Shown here piece by piece: positions 47,750 through 58,930 of a DNA stretch of 64,000 nt (positions are counted from its first letter, which is position 1; each line of letters starts with the position of its first letter). Under the pieces are notes generated by a model. That model was not told the DNA's origin. It made no database searches and worked only from the letters and a program-made list of their open reading frames with translations. This stretch comes from Buxus sempervirens. Taxonomy: Eukaryota; Streptophyta; Magnoliopsida; Buxales; Buxaceae. The stretch spans positions 35,228,255 through 35,292,254 of the forward strand of contig OX387193.1 in assembly GCA_947561395.2 (NCBI GenBank), read 5' to 3'. The position numbers and the translations under genes are program-made.

Positions 47750-48178
47750 CAGGTCCTTTCGATACCTCGAAGCTTCGAAGACAAAAACCTCAAAATTCTC
47801 TCCGAAAATTTCTCAAAATAGCAAGCGAATCTCCGAGCATTTAGGTTAAGACAAAGAAATTAAAGAGAACTTATTTATCTGTTTTGCAGTCTTGCAGATC
47901 AGGTAAAGATGATTTTATGCAGACGTTCGTACGAGTCCTGTGACTCTGGCCTGTACGCATCGGTGAGATGGCGAACAATGCATTTCGTCTAGCTGATCTG
48001 ATGGGAACGCAAAACATATGCCGGCTGTACGGCACTTTTATGCTGGACTCGGATGCTGCAACGTGGCCCATCCGATGGTTTTGTTTTACATGGGCCCACT
48101 TGAAAAATACCGACCATCAGATGTTCCACATGCCAATATCTAAGTCAATCAATGGAGCAAAAATTGCAAGAGATCTAT
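47750..48178 (-). promoter_or_regulatory. SHH2: 5' UTR and promoter-proximal region of the SHH2-like gene
   Basis: On the minus strand, AGATAAATAAG at about 47872-47882 could serve as a TATA-like element, with transcription starting some 30 bp on (near 47845) and a leader of about 100 nt before the ATG. This is a position-based guess. The upstream GC-balanced sequence continues only to 48178, where a LINE is inserted, leaving about 300 bp of apparently undisturbed promoter. Confidence 0.45.
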
Positions 48179-48191
48179 TTTAAGCACCACA

Positions 48192-50775
48192 GAATGAGAC
48201 CTCTTATGCCGAAGCTCATCTTGCCGTAGGGGCTTTTGTACCTGGCAGAACAATACACAAAAATAGGTGGGCAGCAAATGAGCTGTACCGTACTAAGCAA
48301 GGGCTATTTGCTGTCAAGTTGGATTTGGCTAATGCCTATGACAAAATTGAGTGGAACTTCATTGAAAAAACTCTTATTGCTTATAGTTTTGATCAGAAAT
48401 TTATAAAGCTGATAATGTTCTGTGTTTCCTTTGTTTCTTACAGTGTTTTAATCAACGGGAAACCTTGTGGTGCCATTTATCCCTCTTGGGGAATCAGACA
48501 GGGTGACCTCTATCTCCCTATTTATTTATCCTAACTCAGAATGTTCTTTGGGTTGCACTTCTCAAGGCTGAGCGAGAAGGGCTCGTCCAAGGCATCAAAG
48601 CTAATAGACTGTCAAATCAAATCACTCATCTGCTATATGCAAATGACATGTTAATGTTTGGTAGAGCTTCCGAAAGGAACATAAGACATTTCATGATCAT
48701 TACTAACTCTTTTTGTGAAATGGCAAGGCACAAATTGAATCTGAAAAAGTCGGAGCTGTACATGAGTCCAAGCATTAAAGGGAAAGAAAGAGGTAACCTG
48801 GCAACAGCTTTTGGCATAAAACCTTCAAAAATTCCAGGTAAATATCTTGGCATCCCTTCTTTTTTAAATGCCCCAAAGATTAATCAATTTAATGGGTTGT
48901 TGAATAGAATTAATAAGAGGCTCTCCGAATGGAAAGCCAAGTTGCTTTCACAAGCTGGAAGAACTACTCTAATTAATTCGATCATTCGTAGTACTGCTCA
49001 ATACTACATGGGAAGCCTGATGATCCCTCATAAGATTACGAACACCATTGATCAGGAAGCTCGCAATTTCTTCTGGTATAAACCTAAACTGGAAGCTCGC
49101 AATTGTTCTTTCATAAGAAAGAACAATGCATACCCTAAACTGGGAGACAATCTATCTTCCGAAGAGGGAGGGGGATTTAAATGTCAAAAACAGCTCGAAA
49201 TTCAACATGGCAATGTTTGCTAAGGCTACCTGGTCATTGGAGAGAAAAAAAAAAAAAGAGAGAACAAAATCTGGGTGAACCTTTTCAGAGATAAATACTT
49301 CCTAGAATATGATTTCTTACAAGCTCCAAAGACAAGTACTGGGTCGTGGCTATGGAAGCAGTTATGTAAAGCCAAAGAAACCCTGAAGGTGGGTAGACAA
49401 TGGATTATTGCAAATGACAAAGACATCCTGGTCCAAGACCTAGGGTGGAGAGCTCGGTTGCAGATGGATAGCGAGGTCTACCTTACGCATCACAGGCAAA
49501 TGAAAGTGGAGGTATTGATAGACCAACATATACAAGAATGGAAGTTGGACAAGTTGAAAGAAGTGTGGACAGATCAAGTGGCTGAGCAAATTGCCAAAAT
49601 CCCCATCAGTAAGTATGTCGAAAGGGATAAACGAAGGTGGAGTGGGACGGCTGTAGGTAAGTTTTTAGTTGCTTCAACCTATAGACTTCTGAATGATTGA
49701 GTAAATAGTGAAGATTAGAGCACCAACTGGCTTAAGGTATGGCAACTTCCCTGTCCCCAAAAATTAAAATCCTTTCTTTGGGAGCTTATCCATGAAGCAA
49801 ATCCCACAAACGACATATTCCACTACAGACTGGGTATCCCTATGGAAATGTGTCTTATGTAACAAAGTGTAGGAATCGAACCACCACCTCTTTTTGAATT
49901 GTGATTTCTCTAGAGCCCTTTGGTTTGGCACGGTAGGTGGGAGGCTCGCAGATAATCCCCAAAATTTTACCTGCAAAGATTGTACTTTTAAAACACTTTT
50001 GGAGAAGGAAAGAACAGATGGCATGTTGGCAGCGGATGCTTGGGCAAATCATTGTTGGGTGGTTTGGTTGGCAAGAAACAAGGTAATTTTTGAAAACGTT
50101 AAATCATCCTTGCCTCTTACAATTGGTTTTTTCTAGGCTCTTCAAGGGGACTCCAAAACCATTCGAGAAATGAAGAACCAAGCAAGTTCAAGGGAGAGGA
50201 AGGAGATTTACGTTTAATGGAAGGGACCAAGAGCAAACTGGGTAAAGCTAAACGTGGATGGAGGTGCAAGGGGATGTCCAGGCACGGTAGCAATTGGTGT
50301 AGTTCTCATTAATGAAGATGGCAAAGTCATGGGAGCTATTGCACACCGAATAGATAACATAACAGCAATGGTGGCGGAAGCAAAAGCAGTAACAGAAGGC
50401 CTAAAATTAGCATTGGCAATGGGGTGCACCCAGATCATCCTGGAGACTGATTCTCAAGTAATTGTTCATTGTCTAAAGGGAAGTGCTGAGTATCCATGGA
50501 GTATTACCACTGAAATGGAGGAGGCGTGTCATCTGAGGGGGTTGTTCCTCTCATGCCACTTTTCTAAAATCTTTAGAGAAGTAAATATGGTCGCAGATGG
50601 GTTGGCGAACTTCGCTATTGATTGTTACTCATGTTTTTGGTTAAACAATATACCGGACAGTTTAAATCGTATTGTATTGGATGATTTTGTGGCTCGTTCT
50701 TTTGTGAGACTTGTATCAGAAAATTTAGATATTACATAAATAAAAATGTTCTGATGTTATTATCAAAAAAAAAAG
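48192..50775 (+). mobile_element. L1-type LINE with RNase H in the SHH2 5' flank
   Basis: Flanked by TTTAAGCACCACA (48179-48191) and TTTAACCACCACA (50776-50788), a 13-bp target duplication with one change. It is 5'-truncated inside the RT. It reads GAFVPGRTIHKN, LDLANAYDKIEWNF, WGIRQGD, then after a shift the box LLYANDM, YLGIPSFLNAP and WKAKLLSQAGR. Later come the RVT knuckle region (49740-49960, decayed) and an open RNase H frame at 50254-50739 (161 codons) with VDGGARG, AEAKAV, ETDSQ and ADGLANF. The tail is TTATTATCAAAAAAAAAA. It points away from the SHH2 start. Confidence 0.9.
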
Positions 50776-50831
50776 TTTAACCACCACATACCAAACACGC
50801 CTTATAGTATGGTTAGCTTAGCTATCCCCAC

Positions 50832-51748
50832 ATCTTAGCTTAGGTACCCAATGGAACTCATCTTTTTCTTGGGTGTGATTTCACAAGGGCATTATGGTAT
50901 GGCTGCATAGGAGGGCATCTACCGCAAAAGGAGCTTGGCATTTCGTGCAAAGATTAGGTGATGAAGTACCTTTGGAAAATGGGAGAGGAGGGAGAACTGG
51001 ATAGAGATCAAGTGCTAGTAGCCTAGTCAAATATATGGTGGACTATCTGGATAGCAAGGAACAGAGCCATATTCGAGAACCTGAAACCAAGTATTCTATA
51101 TTCCTTTTCTTAGTTTTGTAGACTTCAGGAAGACACCAAAGTTATTCTGTCCAAGACTCCAAGTAAACACTGTTCAAGGAATGAAGAGTACTTCATTAGA
51201 TGGACCAAGCCAAGTGGCAGATGGAAGAAACTGAATATTGATGGAGCGGCAAGAGGGTGCCCAAGTGATGCAGCTATTGGAGCAATTGTTAGAAATGATG
51301 AAGGTCGTGTTGTTGGAGCTATTGCACACAAATTTGGAACTGCAAATGTTATTGTGGCCAAGGCCTATGCTCTTGTGGAGGGGATCAAACTTGCGCTTGC
51401 AATGAATTGCCAACAAATTATTATTGAGAGTGATTCGCAAGTAGTGGTTGATTGCCTAATGAACAAGATTCCAAACCCCTAGGAAATTTCCCACTTTGTC
51501 GATGAAGCCAAGCATATATGTAGTTTATTTGTTGCTGTTAGAGTTATCAAGATTTACCGTGAAGCCAATTGGGTTACAGACTGCTTAGCAAACTTCGCTT
51601 TGGATCAATACTCATGTCTTTGGAAATCTGTGGCCCCACAGTCAATCAATCATGTTATTGTAGATGATTTTCTAGGGAGGACTACCTCTCGTTGTATACC
51701 GAACTAAGTTTATAATACAATTTTTTCTCTTTATTATAAAAAAAAGAC
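50832..51748 (+). mobile_element. Second RNase H-bearing LINE fragment, 917 bp
   Basis: Flanked by GCTTAGCTATCCCCAC (50816-50831) and GCTTAGCTATCCGCAC (51749-51764), a 16-bp target duplication with one change. The body is the 3' end of a LINE related to the preceding one. It reads LNIDGAARGCPSDAAIGAIV, KLALAMNCQQIIIESDSQV, one TAG near 51480 and ANFALDQYSCLW, ending TTATTATAAAAAAAAG. The RNase H domain resembles that of its neighbour but is clearly diverged. Confidence 0.9.
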
Positions 51749-52203
51749 GCTTAGCTATCCGCACCGGATGCATAGCCTTTGGTCCTAGAATCCGATCTTA
51801 CCATGATAACACCGCCTGGGATGGGGTTGGGGTGTGGGGTGTAGCACCCCAGAACCAAGTCTGCCTTATCACGGCACCAACCCATCCCCAAGACCTACTA
51901 ATGGGCCCAAAAGAACCTGATAAACACAATTAACGTGGGCAATTACAATGTAATCATCAGAGTGTATAAGCAAAAAGAAGCATGGAATTAAAATTTTCCA
52001 TATAACAAAAAAATCATCTGTGTAATAACCTCAAAAGATGATATCTGTATACAAAAAGGCAACTAGATCTCACCACTTCTCTTTCCCACATATACAGACG
52101 TATACAAAAGTCAACTCCCAATTGTATAAGTCCAAAAAGAATATATATACAATCCTATTTCTAGTTTCTAAAAACTAAGTACAATAACACAAAGAGAACC
52201 CTA

Positions 52204-52283
52204 CTACGGGTAGTAGAAGTCCTCGGGCTTGTGCTCAAGCGCACCCTCAATATCTACCCCAGTGCGTGGCTCACCAAGCGGAT
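52204..52283 (-). other. Acidic terminal exon in the split 4.3-kb LTR
   Basis: After acceptor TTGTTTTTAG (minus strand) two bases are followed by a short frame PLGEPRTGVDIEGALE then HKPEDFYYP and TAG (52206-52204). The phase, the position near the LTR end and the PEDFYYP ending agree with the solo LTRs at 52633 and 59888. The LGE-xx-TG[V/I]D part agrees with the LTR at 55455. No upstream ATG in frame was found. Confidence 0.6.
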
Positions 52284-52315
52284 CTAAAAACAAATCCGGT
52301 AAAACAAAACACGCG

Positions 52316-52332
52316 TGAGACTTAAAGTCCCA
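52316..52332 (-). promoter_or_regulatory. Hairpin upstream of the LTR 3' splice site
   Basis: Minus strand TGGGACTTTAAGTCTCA: an eight-pair stem (one G-U) with a single-base loop, 31 nt before the acceptor. It is equivalent to the hairpins at 54477, 55882 and 61796. Confidence 0.55.
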
Positions 52333-52347
52333 GTAAGCAGCAAACAT

Positions 52348-52520
52348 GCATGAATGGAAGCAGTTTATGCAATTCATATAACATCATGAATAGAAGCAGT
52401 TCAGGCAATTCATAAAACATATAGAAGCAATTCAGGCAATTCATATAACATCATGAATAAAAGCAGTTTATGCAATTCATATAACATCATGAATAGAAGC
52501 AATTCAGGCAATTCATATAT
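52348..52520. repeat. 36-bp minisatellite, about five units
   Basis: Units of the form CATGAATAGAAGCAGTTCAG followed by GCAATTCATATAACAT repeat from 52348 to about 52520, with one unit shortened. They lie in the intron-like part of the split LTR. Confidence 0.9.
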
Positions 52521-52724
52521 TCTCAAGTCAAAGCATCTAAATAGTATAACACATAGAATTAGCTCGATAGACCCAATCATTTACTACAAGTATATCTTGG
52601 TAAGACTCATAATGTAAAACAAACCTTTCGCATTGTAAAACCCCGAATTTTCCTTAAATAATAAATTAAATTAGCAAATAATATTACCGAGAGTTATGAT
52701 TGATAGAAACATTTAATATTGTAG

Positions 52725-52792
52725 GGGGTGATCAACTTAGCGGAGATCCAGAATTAGACGCAGATCTGATCGTCCGATCGTGAGATATCGAG
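52725..52792 (+). other. Short acidic exon A near the start of solo LTR 1
   Basis: Acceptor ATTGTAG, two bases, then GDQLSGDPELDADLIVRS and TGA at 52781-52783, with a donor GAG/GTATGT at 52793. The same arrangement, phase and the VRS-stop ending occur in the LTR at 59888. Confidence 0.5.
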
Positions 52793-53214
52793 GTATGTAT
52801 TCTAATTTGGCGAGGTGTATAGCAGAGTTGCATGAGAGATGCATAGGATCAGGGGGTATATATAGGTATAAAGAATTAACCTAATTCTTATACGCGTATT
52901 CTCGCTCGTATTGAAGCCGCAAGCGACGAACTGTTCGAACGACCAAGAGAAGAAGAAGAAGAAGAACAAGGAAGGGCTGGGCGTGCGTTCATCGTCCAGG
53001 GAGTTCCTCAGTGCAAGAGTTTCGCCATTGTGCAGAATAGAGAAGGAGAAATTAGCGTATAGAGGTAGGTGACATCGTTTTGGTTTAAAATTGGATTTAC
53101 CATTGTTTAATCGCAAATGCATGTTTCTATGATATGTAATGTTGTATTTAGTTAACTAAGCATGTTAGAAATACATTAGAATGAGTTTATACGAGAAAAA
53201 TCACGATTTAGAAC

Positions 53215-53395
53215 TGTTTCTGCTCGATTTGGTGAGACCGCCGACCTCGACTGTGCTAGGCGCTCATCGGCGATCCTAGGCGCTGGTTAAAAATTTGAGG
53301 ACGCCGTGGACCGCGGGACGACGGACCGTGGGCGCTCGAATTTTCACTACCGCCGACTGAAGACCGCCCGGAGCGATCCCAGGTGCTCTCAGCAG
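53215..53395 (+). other. CpG-rich cassette in solo LTR 1
   Basis: A GC- and CpG-rich stretch (GACCGCCGACCTCGACTG, GGCGCTCATCGGCGATCC, CGGGACGACGGACCG) in an otherwise AT-rich LTR, placed 150 bp after the 5' splice site. Confidence 0.7.
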
Positions 53396-54476
53396 AATTT
53401 CCAATTTTTCATATTTTCGAACCTAATTCAACTCTAAACTATTTTTAGACAATTTTAATGATTAACTAAGGTCCTTTAAGACCAAAATGAACTATCTAAT
53501 TCCCTGTTTTACAGAAAAACAAATTAGGGAGTTATTTAGGACATTAGTTGCCAAGTTTTGAAGGTAAATGAGAAATGTGATTTTGGAAAAGCCTAACTAC
53601 CATTTGATTATCTAAACACTTCTAAATGGCATTATAAATCATAAGACATTATAAAGAGGTTTCAGAATCCGAATGACTGAATAATGAAGTGAATGTACAG
53701 ATATAACCATTATATGCCGCTAGGCACCAACCCTTATAGAAATATGATACTTTAGGGAATTTTGGAGTCTAGTGGGCATAGCTGGTTATGGATCCATAGT
53801 CGTAGCTAGATAGCTGAGGGATATGTCATTTGGGTTGAGTTACTCCTATATGCGACGCGCTTCCTTTGCAAGTTAGTTTGTCTGGGAAGGTCCTATGTCT
53901 GGAGGGACACCCCGGTGAGCCGCTGGTGATTCCCTGTACATGTGGATAAGCAACCATCTCCATGTATTGATTCTGGTGCTGCATGCTGATGGTACATGCC
54001 AACTCTGATGGGTACGTGTGCAATAAGTCGGTGACTACGGCTCTTGTCTAAGCTGCGCTGCATGGGGCTTGAGTATCATTAGTAGCATCGCTCCTAAGTC
54101 GCACGGTGGTATAGCAATTGGTTGAGAATCATCTCAAAAGGTTTATCTAACTTTGTGAGTCCTACAATGACACTGAAAACACAACACTTGATATGATTAT
54201 TATTATTGTGCACGTGCGGGATTCATGTGATTGGGATATTGGTTGGATGTGACTGCTTAGTACATCCTTGCAATGTGTGGATTATGCTACTGATTTGGCT
54301 GTTGAGTTCTTATATTAAAACTTGCTGAAGTTCATTTCTAGAACTGTTTATCAAATTGTTTTGTGTTCATGAACGGTATAAATGATTATGCGAGCCTGAT
54401 TTATCGATGTTGCTTAATCGTGCATGAAATGTTACTTTGCTTATATTAACTGTTTAGTCATGCATGTGTTACCTAC

Positions 54477-54494
54477 TGAGATATTCGTATCTCA
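54477..54494 (+). promoter_or_regulatory. UUCG-capped hairpin upstream of the LTR 3' splice site
   Basis: TGAGATA-TTCG-TATCTCA: a perfect seven-pair stem with a TTCG loop, 25 nt before the acceptor AG at 54518-54519. Confidence 0.65.
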
Positions 54495-54519
54495 CCCTAC
54501 TTCTATTCCATTTTTTCAG

Positions 54520-54608
54520 CTGATACGCGAGAGGGGGATCTCTTAGACTTCCAGGGAGAGATAGCCGAGTATTCGCCGGAGGATTATTATTATCCAGATC
54601 TCATCTGA
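54520..54608 (+). other. Acidic terminal exon B of solo LTR 1
   Basis: After CTATTCCATTTTTTCAG, two bases and then DTREGDLLDFQGEIAEYS followed by PEDYYYPDLI and TGA at 54606-54608. Compared with the LTR at 59888, most codon differences are synonymous or conservative. In frame through the predicted splice the reading stays open well into exon 1 but meets no ATG. Confidence 0.65.
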
Positions 54609-55039
54609 GGTGGATTGATGTTATAGATTTAGCATTTTGATTGGTTTATTATCATTTATATGGATTGATGTATGAGAGAGATAGTGACCCGTTCATTTTA
54701 CCAGACTTTGATATTACTGACTGATGGTCAAGCTTTATGCTTGTTTGAGGATTTTGATCTACACTTCCGCACATACTTGTTTCCGCAACTCTGATAGTTT
54801 AATATATGGATTGGATTTGCTTTCTTTGGTCTGGTATGTTATTGATGTTGTAAGTGATATGGGCCAGTAACCCTCGGATTTGGTTGTTGAACTAAATTCG
54901 GGTTGTTACAGTAGCGAACCGGGTTCGGGTCGGGTACCGGTTTTCACTGACCCGGGTTCGGGGCGTTACACGCATCGTTTACTAGAACCAATGTCTCATT
55001 CCACAACCCAAGAGAGAGTACTCAATGCACAAACCAAGT

Positions 55040-55260
55040 GGAATTCCCCATCCACTGCCATTCAACCAAGGCCAAGTAGAATTCCCCATCCACTGCCATT
55101 CAAGCAAAGGGCAAGTGAGATCTATACCGTCACTACCAGTCAACCACGACCAAATGAGATCTACACCGTCACTGCCAAGTGGGATTACTCAATCACTGCC
55201 AATCAACCCTGGGCCAGTTGCCTGGTCAAACCACATAAGAGAGCTCATCATAACTTTACC
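55040..55260. repeat. About 37-bp degenerate tandem repeat in the split LTR
   Basis: Units containing CACTGCCATTCAACCAAGGC with CAAGTGAGATCTACACC variants repeat from 55040 to 55260. They resume at 55370-55454 and again after the solo LTR at 58048, confirming that these pieces were once continuous. Confidence 0.8.
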
Positions 55261-55796
55261 AAATCAAATCAATACTAACAAAGTGTAAGAAATAATCAAT
55301 AATCACTTCACATCCAAATCTAAATCAAAGTAAAATACATACACCATCAAGTTCAAAAAATACATCCAAATCCACTGGCATTCAACCAAAGCCAAGTGAT
55401 GTCTACACCTTCACTGGCATTCAACCAAGGGCAAGTGAGATTCTACACCTTCATTGTAACGCCTCGGATCCAGGTTTATTTAAAAGCATAAACCCAAATC
55501 TGGTTCGTTAGGATAATGGCCCAAAAACAACTAATTTCAGACTTAAACAATTTCAATAATTATAATCAGAGTGCGAAAATAAAAGATAAATTCTCCAAGA
55601 AGCGCGGAATAATAAAAATAAGTCATCCAATATTAAACCTTCAATCAAAATCTGGTTTCTGGTCAACTAAAATAAAATAATCATCATCCACCAAAGTCAT
55701 CTAACTAAAATAATTCAATAATCCCTCCAAATACCAAGTCAAATTTATTAATACAGATCCCTAATCCTACACAGGAATAAAATAATCATTTTCCTG

Positions 55797-55852
55797 CTAG
55801 TCAGAGTAGTCCCCCAAAGTGTCTATCCCAGTAACGTCCTCACCGAGAATAT
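55797..55852 (-). other. Acidic terminal exon B of solo LTR 3
   Basis: After TTGTTTTCAG, two bases and then ILGEDVTGIDTLGDYSD and TAG (55799-55797). The LGE-xx-TG[I/V]D core matches the split LTR (52204-52283). The end lacks the YYP motif. Confidence 0.5.
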
Positions 55853-55881
55853 CTGAAAACAAATCCGATAAAACAATAATG

Positions 55882-55898
55882 TGAGAAACAACATCTCA
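55882..55898 (-). promoter_or_regulatory. Hairpin upstream of the 3' splice site of solo LTR 3
   Basis: Minus strand TGAGA-TGTTGTT-TCTCA: a five-pair stem with a seven-base loop, 28 nt before the acceptor. Confidence 0.5.
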
Positions 55899-56829
55899 GT
55901 AAGTAGTTATGCAAATAGTTGGTAACAGTACAAATATGCAATGACTAATTAGGATAACCACAATAAAATACAGTTCAACAATAATTAAATGAAAATAAAT
56001 CAAACACAATTATTTCACCTCATGGGACTCATGAAAAAGAAAACCAGAGAAAGAGAGTAAACGTGCCAATATGCTAACTAACCGAATTACAAGTGGACCA
56101 GCTACACCTGTTGACTGGCTATTCAACACCAACGAAAGAACCCAACCGACAACTGGAATGAGTTAGCATGTACGGCCCAACCTATCTAGAAGTGAGTAAC
56201 GTAGCGACCGACTTATCCAGGAGCGGTACCATCCTCGAGATGATGGAATGCCTATGACACAGAATTCAAACCACTCTAGAAAACATTTCATTTACTAGCT
56301 ATTCTATAGATCCAAGTAATTCCTAAGCCCACTCAACAGTGGAAAACCAAATCCAGGGGATGGACATAATTCCCAATAACACCTACACACGCGGAAACAC
56401 AACTGTGTCAATAACCAAACCCGCAACTGCAGAATAAACAAACCAGGCACCTACCTTGTCACAACTGTGACCCAAAGATCCACACAAGTGGCACCAAATC
56501 ATATGTCCAAACTCCAGGTTTCAATGGGCAACTATGTCCTAGATGTGTATCGAATCCTTCGATGCACAAAACACGCTCAAATATCCCAAATACAAGTGTA
56601 GGAACTCTTAAAATAAAGTTTGGTTTAAAAGGGAATTTCTTGGAACAACGACACTAAGTTAAAAAGCCTTTTTAGCAAAACGTACCCAAAATCTTTATAA
56701 AAATTAATTTTTAACATCCGCCAATGCAAACTATCTCTAAATACTTTAAACTTAGTGGTACATAGGTTTAAATTGAATAAACACAATTTCGTGGTGAAAA
56801 ACTAGGCTGGTTGGCAAATTCTAAAATTC

Positions 56830-57090
56830 TGATAGATGGGTGCTCGAGCGACAAAGGGGGCACTCGAACGGCTGAGTAAAATCAAGTTGTTTCAGGGGTG
56901 GTCGCTCGAGAAGTCGTTCGAGCGACGCTTCGAGCGTTCGCCTTCTGGGTTTTGATCACTTTCGGGTTTTTCTGAAATTAAAAAGCACAGGTGGGGCACT
57001 TGAAATTCCACTCGAGTGGCTTTCGGGCGTCCTCGAACTGCTCTCGAGACACACATGGGCGCTCGAGCGACGGTTCGAGCAGCCTTTCGC
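56830..57090 (-). other. CpG-rich cassette in solo LTR 3
   Basis: Dense TCGAGCG/CGCTCGAG words (GGTCGCTCGAGAAGTCG, GTTCGAGCGACG, GGCGCTCGAGCGACGG) in an AT-rich LTR, in the same relative place as the cassettes of the other LTRs. The minus-strand frame at 56892-57158 overlapping it is probably spurious. Confidence 0.7.
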
Positions 57091-57904
57091 AAATCAGATT
57101 TTCTGCAACTTCCAAAAAGTTGCTTAAATCCATTAAAATTCAAAAACTCAAAAACCAATACATCAAATCCATTCTAAATCATTCTAGAATACTTCATAAA
57201 CATGTTAGAACAATTTTGAATAATTAAAACACAATATAATACGCAAATAACTCACCAAACATGCGATTAATCATGGTTATCAGCTAAACTCTAGATTCAG
57301 TTTATGCAGTATTTAAAGGGACTACTTACTTGGTTTGGGGACTTAAACCTTCTCTAACAGCAATGAACTATCACCCCAAAGATGTTCCACACAAAACTAA
57401 ATCCTCTTTATCTATTTTGGATCAAACAAGGCACTTTTTAGAACTTTATCCACACGATTATACTCCCAAAAACAAAACTTTTTCTTAACTTATCTCTTAC
57501 CTGCAACTTGGAAGAAAATCCTTCTTTTCTTCTTCTGAAAAAGTTGCTCCAACAGATGCTTGGGATTAGGGTTTGATCTTTACGTTGGAGAGTTGAAGAA
57601 TAGAAGAAGATGATGGAGAAGTGCGGCTGTTCACTTGTCTCAAATGTGAACAGTCGCATGCACTATTAATTATTTTAATGTTTCTTTTCCTATTACTAAA
57701 TTACTCCCATTCATTTAAACCAAACAAAATCAAATCATTAAAGCCTCAAACCAAACCAGATATGGGTCAATCCTCCACTCTTTGAGGCTCGATCACCTCC
57801 TCTATTCATTCTTATATATGTATTTTTTATTTTTTTATTCACTACTTTCTACAGCAATAACCAAGTTGTTATTTATTATATTTAATCTAAAATCATGAAC
57901 TCAC

Positions 57905-57973
57905 CTTAGATAGGTTCCCCATTTTCCTCCGGTTCACCTTGGATTCCTCCGGGTTGAACCAATGTCTCATCAC
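57905..57973 (-). other. Short acidic exon A near the start of solo LTR 3
   Basis: Acceptor CCAATGCAG, two bases, then DETLVQPGGIQGEPEENGEP plus Ile and TAA (57908-57906), with donor AAG/GTGAGT. The phase and place match exon A of the LTRs at 52725 and 59980, though the residues are different. Confidence 0.45.
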
Positions 57974-58679
57974 CTGCATTGGCAATATTCTTAATTAGCC
58001 TATTTATTTATTATAATTATTTTATTAATAAAATCTGGGATTTTACATTCACTGCCAAGTAAACCCAGGGCTAAGCACCTTGTCAAATTCATAAGAGATC
58101 TCAACTTTATCTTTAATAAGCCAATCTCAAGCAAACCAATAGCTCTAAATTCCACAATTTACATATTCGATGGGTGGGATAGTCTTAGGATCCCCAATAA
58201 GGTCACCATACCAAAAATCAATGGATTTCGAGACAAAGTTTCGGACCTAAAAAATGTTCTAAGTCTGGTTAAAAACGTTGACTTTTGGGGTATATGATTT
58301 TTCTAGACAAATCTACAAGGAGTTTCAGGCTCAATTTCTAGTTATAGTCTAATGAAAGGTTGACAAAGTTTCTATAATTTTATGGGCTTCTGAATCCTTC
58401 ATCTGGGTATTAAACTTAAAAAGTGGTTTTTGGTGAAGAACGGGCAAAATTGGAATTTTAGGCATGAATTGGAAGGTTGACTTTTTATTGGTTGGGAATT
58501 AGGCCTTGGGAGTATTTTTAATGGTTCCAAATGGGAGGGTAAAATCTTATTTACATGTAAAGACTTAAGTAAATGGAACAATAAATAATAAGGGTGCTGT
58601 GTAGGAGGCTTAGGTTGTTTGGAAAAGGGTTGGAGAGGAAAAGGATGAAGAACTGTCAAAAACAAAGTCCATGATTAGC

Positions 58680-58930
58680 TTCTGGATTAATCGCCCAGGG
58701 GCGATTAGCCTTGACATTCGGGCGTTCCTCATGGACGTTTGCGTGTCCAGGTCAAAAACAAGCCAACGTTCGCGCATCCTTATGGATGTTCGCGCATCCT
58801 TATGGATGTTCGCCCATCCAGTTCGTGATTAATCGCGAGACCAATCCTGTCCTTAGCAGAAACTAATTTTCTTGGGGTTTTTGCTCGGGATTAATCGCCC
58901 AATTCCAGGGTTAATCGCCAGCTCGGGTTC
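58680..58930 (-). other. CpG-rich cassette in the split 4.3-kb LTR
   Basis: Contains repeated words such as GGGATTAATCGCCCA, GGGGCGATTAG and TGTTCGCGCATCC (the last in a perfect 19-bp tandem repeat near 58768-58810). It lies between the donor (59449) and acceptor (52284) of this LTR. Confidence 0.65.

Larger units (their letters stand above)
52633..54970 (+). mobile_element. Solo LTR 1, 2338 bp, Tekay-like Ty3/gypsy
   Basis: Begins TGTAAAACCCCGAATTTT and ends GGGGCGTTACA, with CGCAT on both sides (52628-52632 and 54971-54975), a perfect 5-bp target duplication, and no internal region. It contains a TATA box (52857-52864), a 5' splice site at 53065, a CpG-rich cassette at about 53215-53395, a block shared with the LTR at 59888 (53705-54180), a hairpin at 54477-54494 and an acceptor at 54518-54519. 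It sits inside the 4.3-kb LTR. Confidence 0.92.
55455..58047 (-). mobile_element. Solo LTR 3, 2593 bp, Tekay-like Ty3/gypsy
   Basis: On the minus strand it begins TGTAAAATCCCAGATTTT and ends GAGGCGTTACA. Flanks TTCAT (55450-55454) and TTCAC (58048-58052) are a 5-bp target duplication with one change; the repeat it interrupts has TTCAC, so the left copy mutated. A TATA-like box lies at 57811-57820, a donor at 57500, CpG-rich cassettes at 56830-57090, a hairpin at 55882-55898 and an acceptor at 55853-55854. There is no internal region. Confidence 0.88.

Noticed and set aside
52876-54608. A complete LTR-encoded protein from exon 1 joined to exon B
   Set aside because: The joined frame stays open but has no ATG in either well-preserved copy and the exon 1 parts do not align as protein, so only the exon B peptide is supported.
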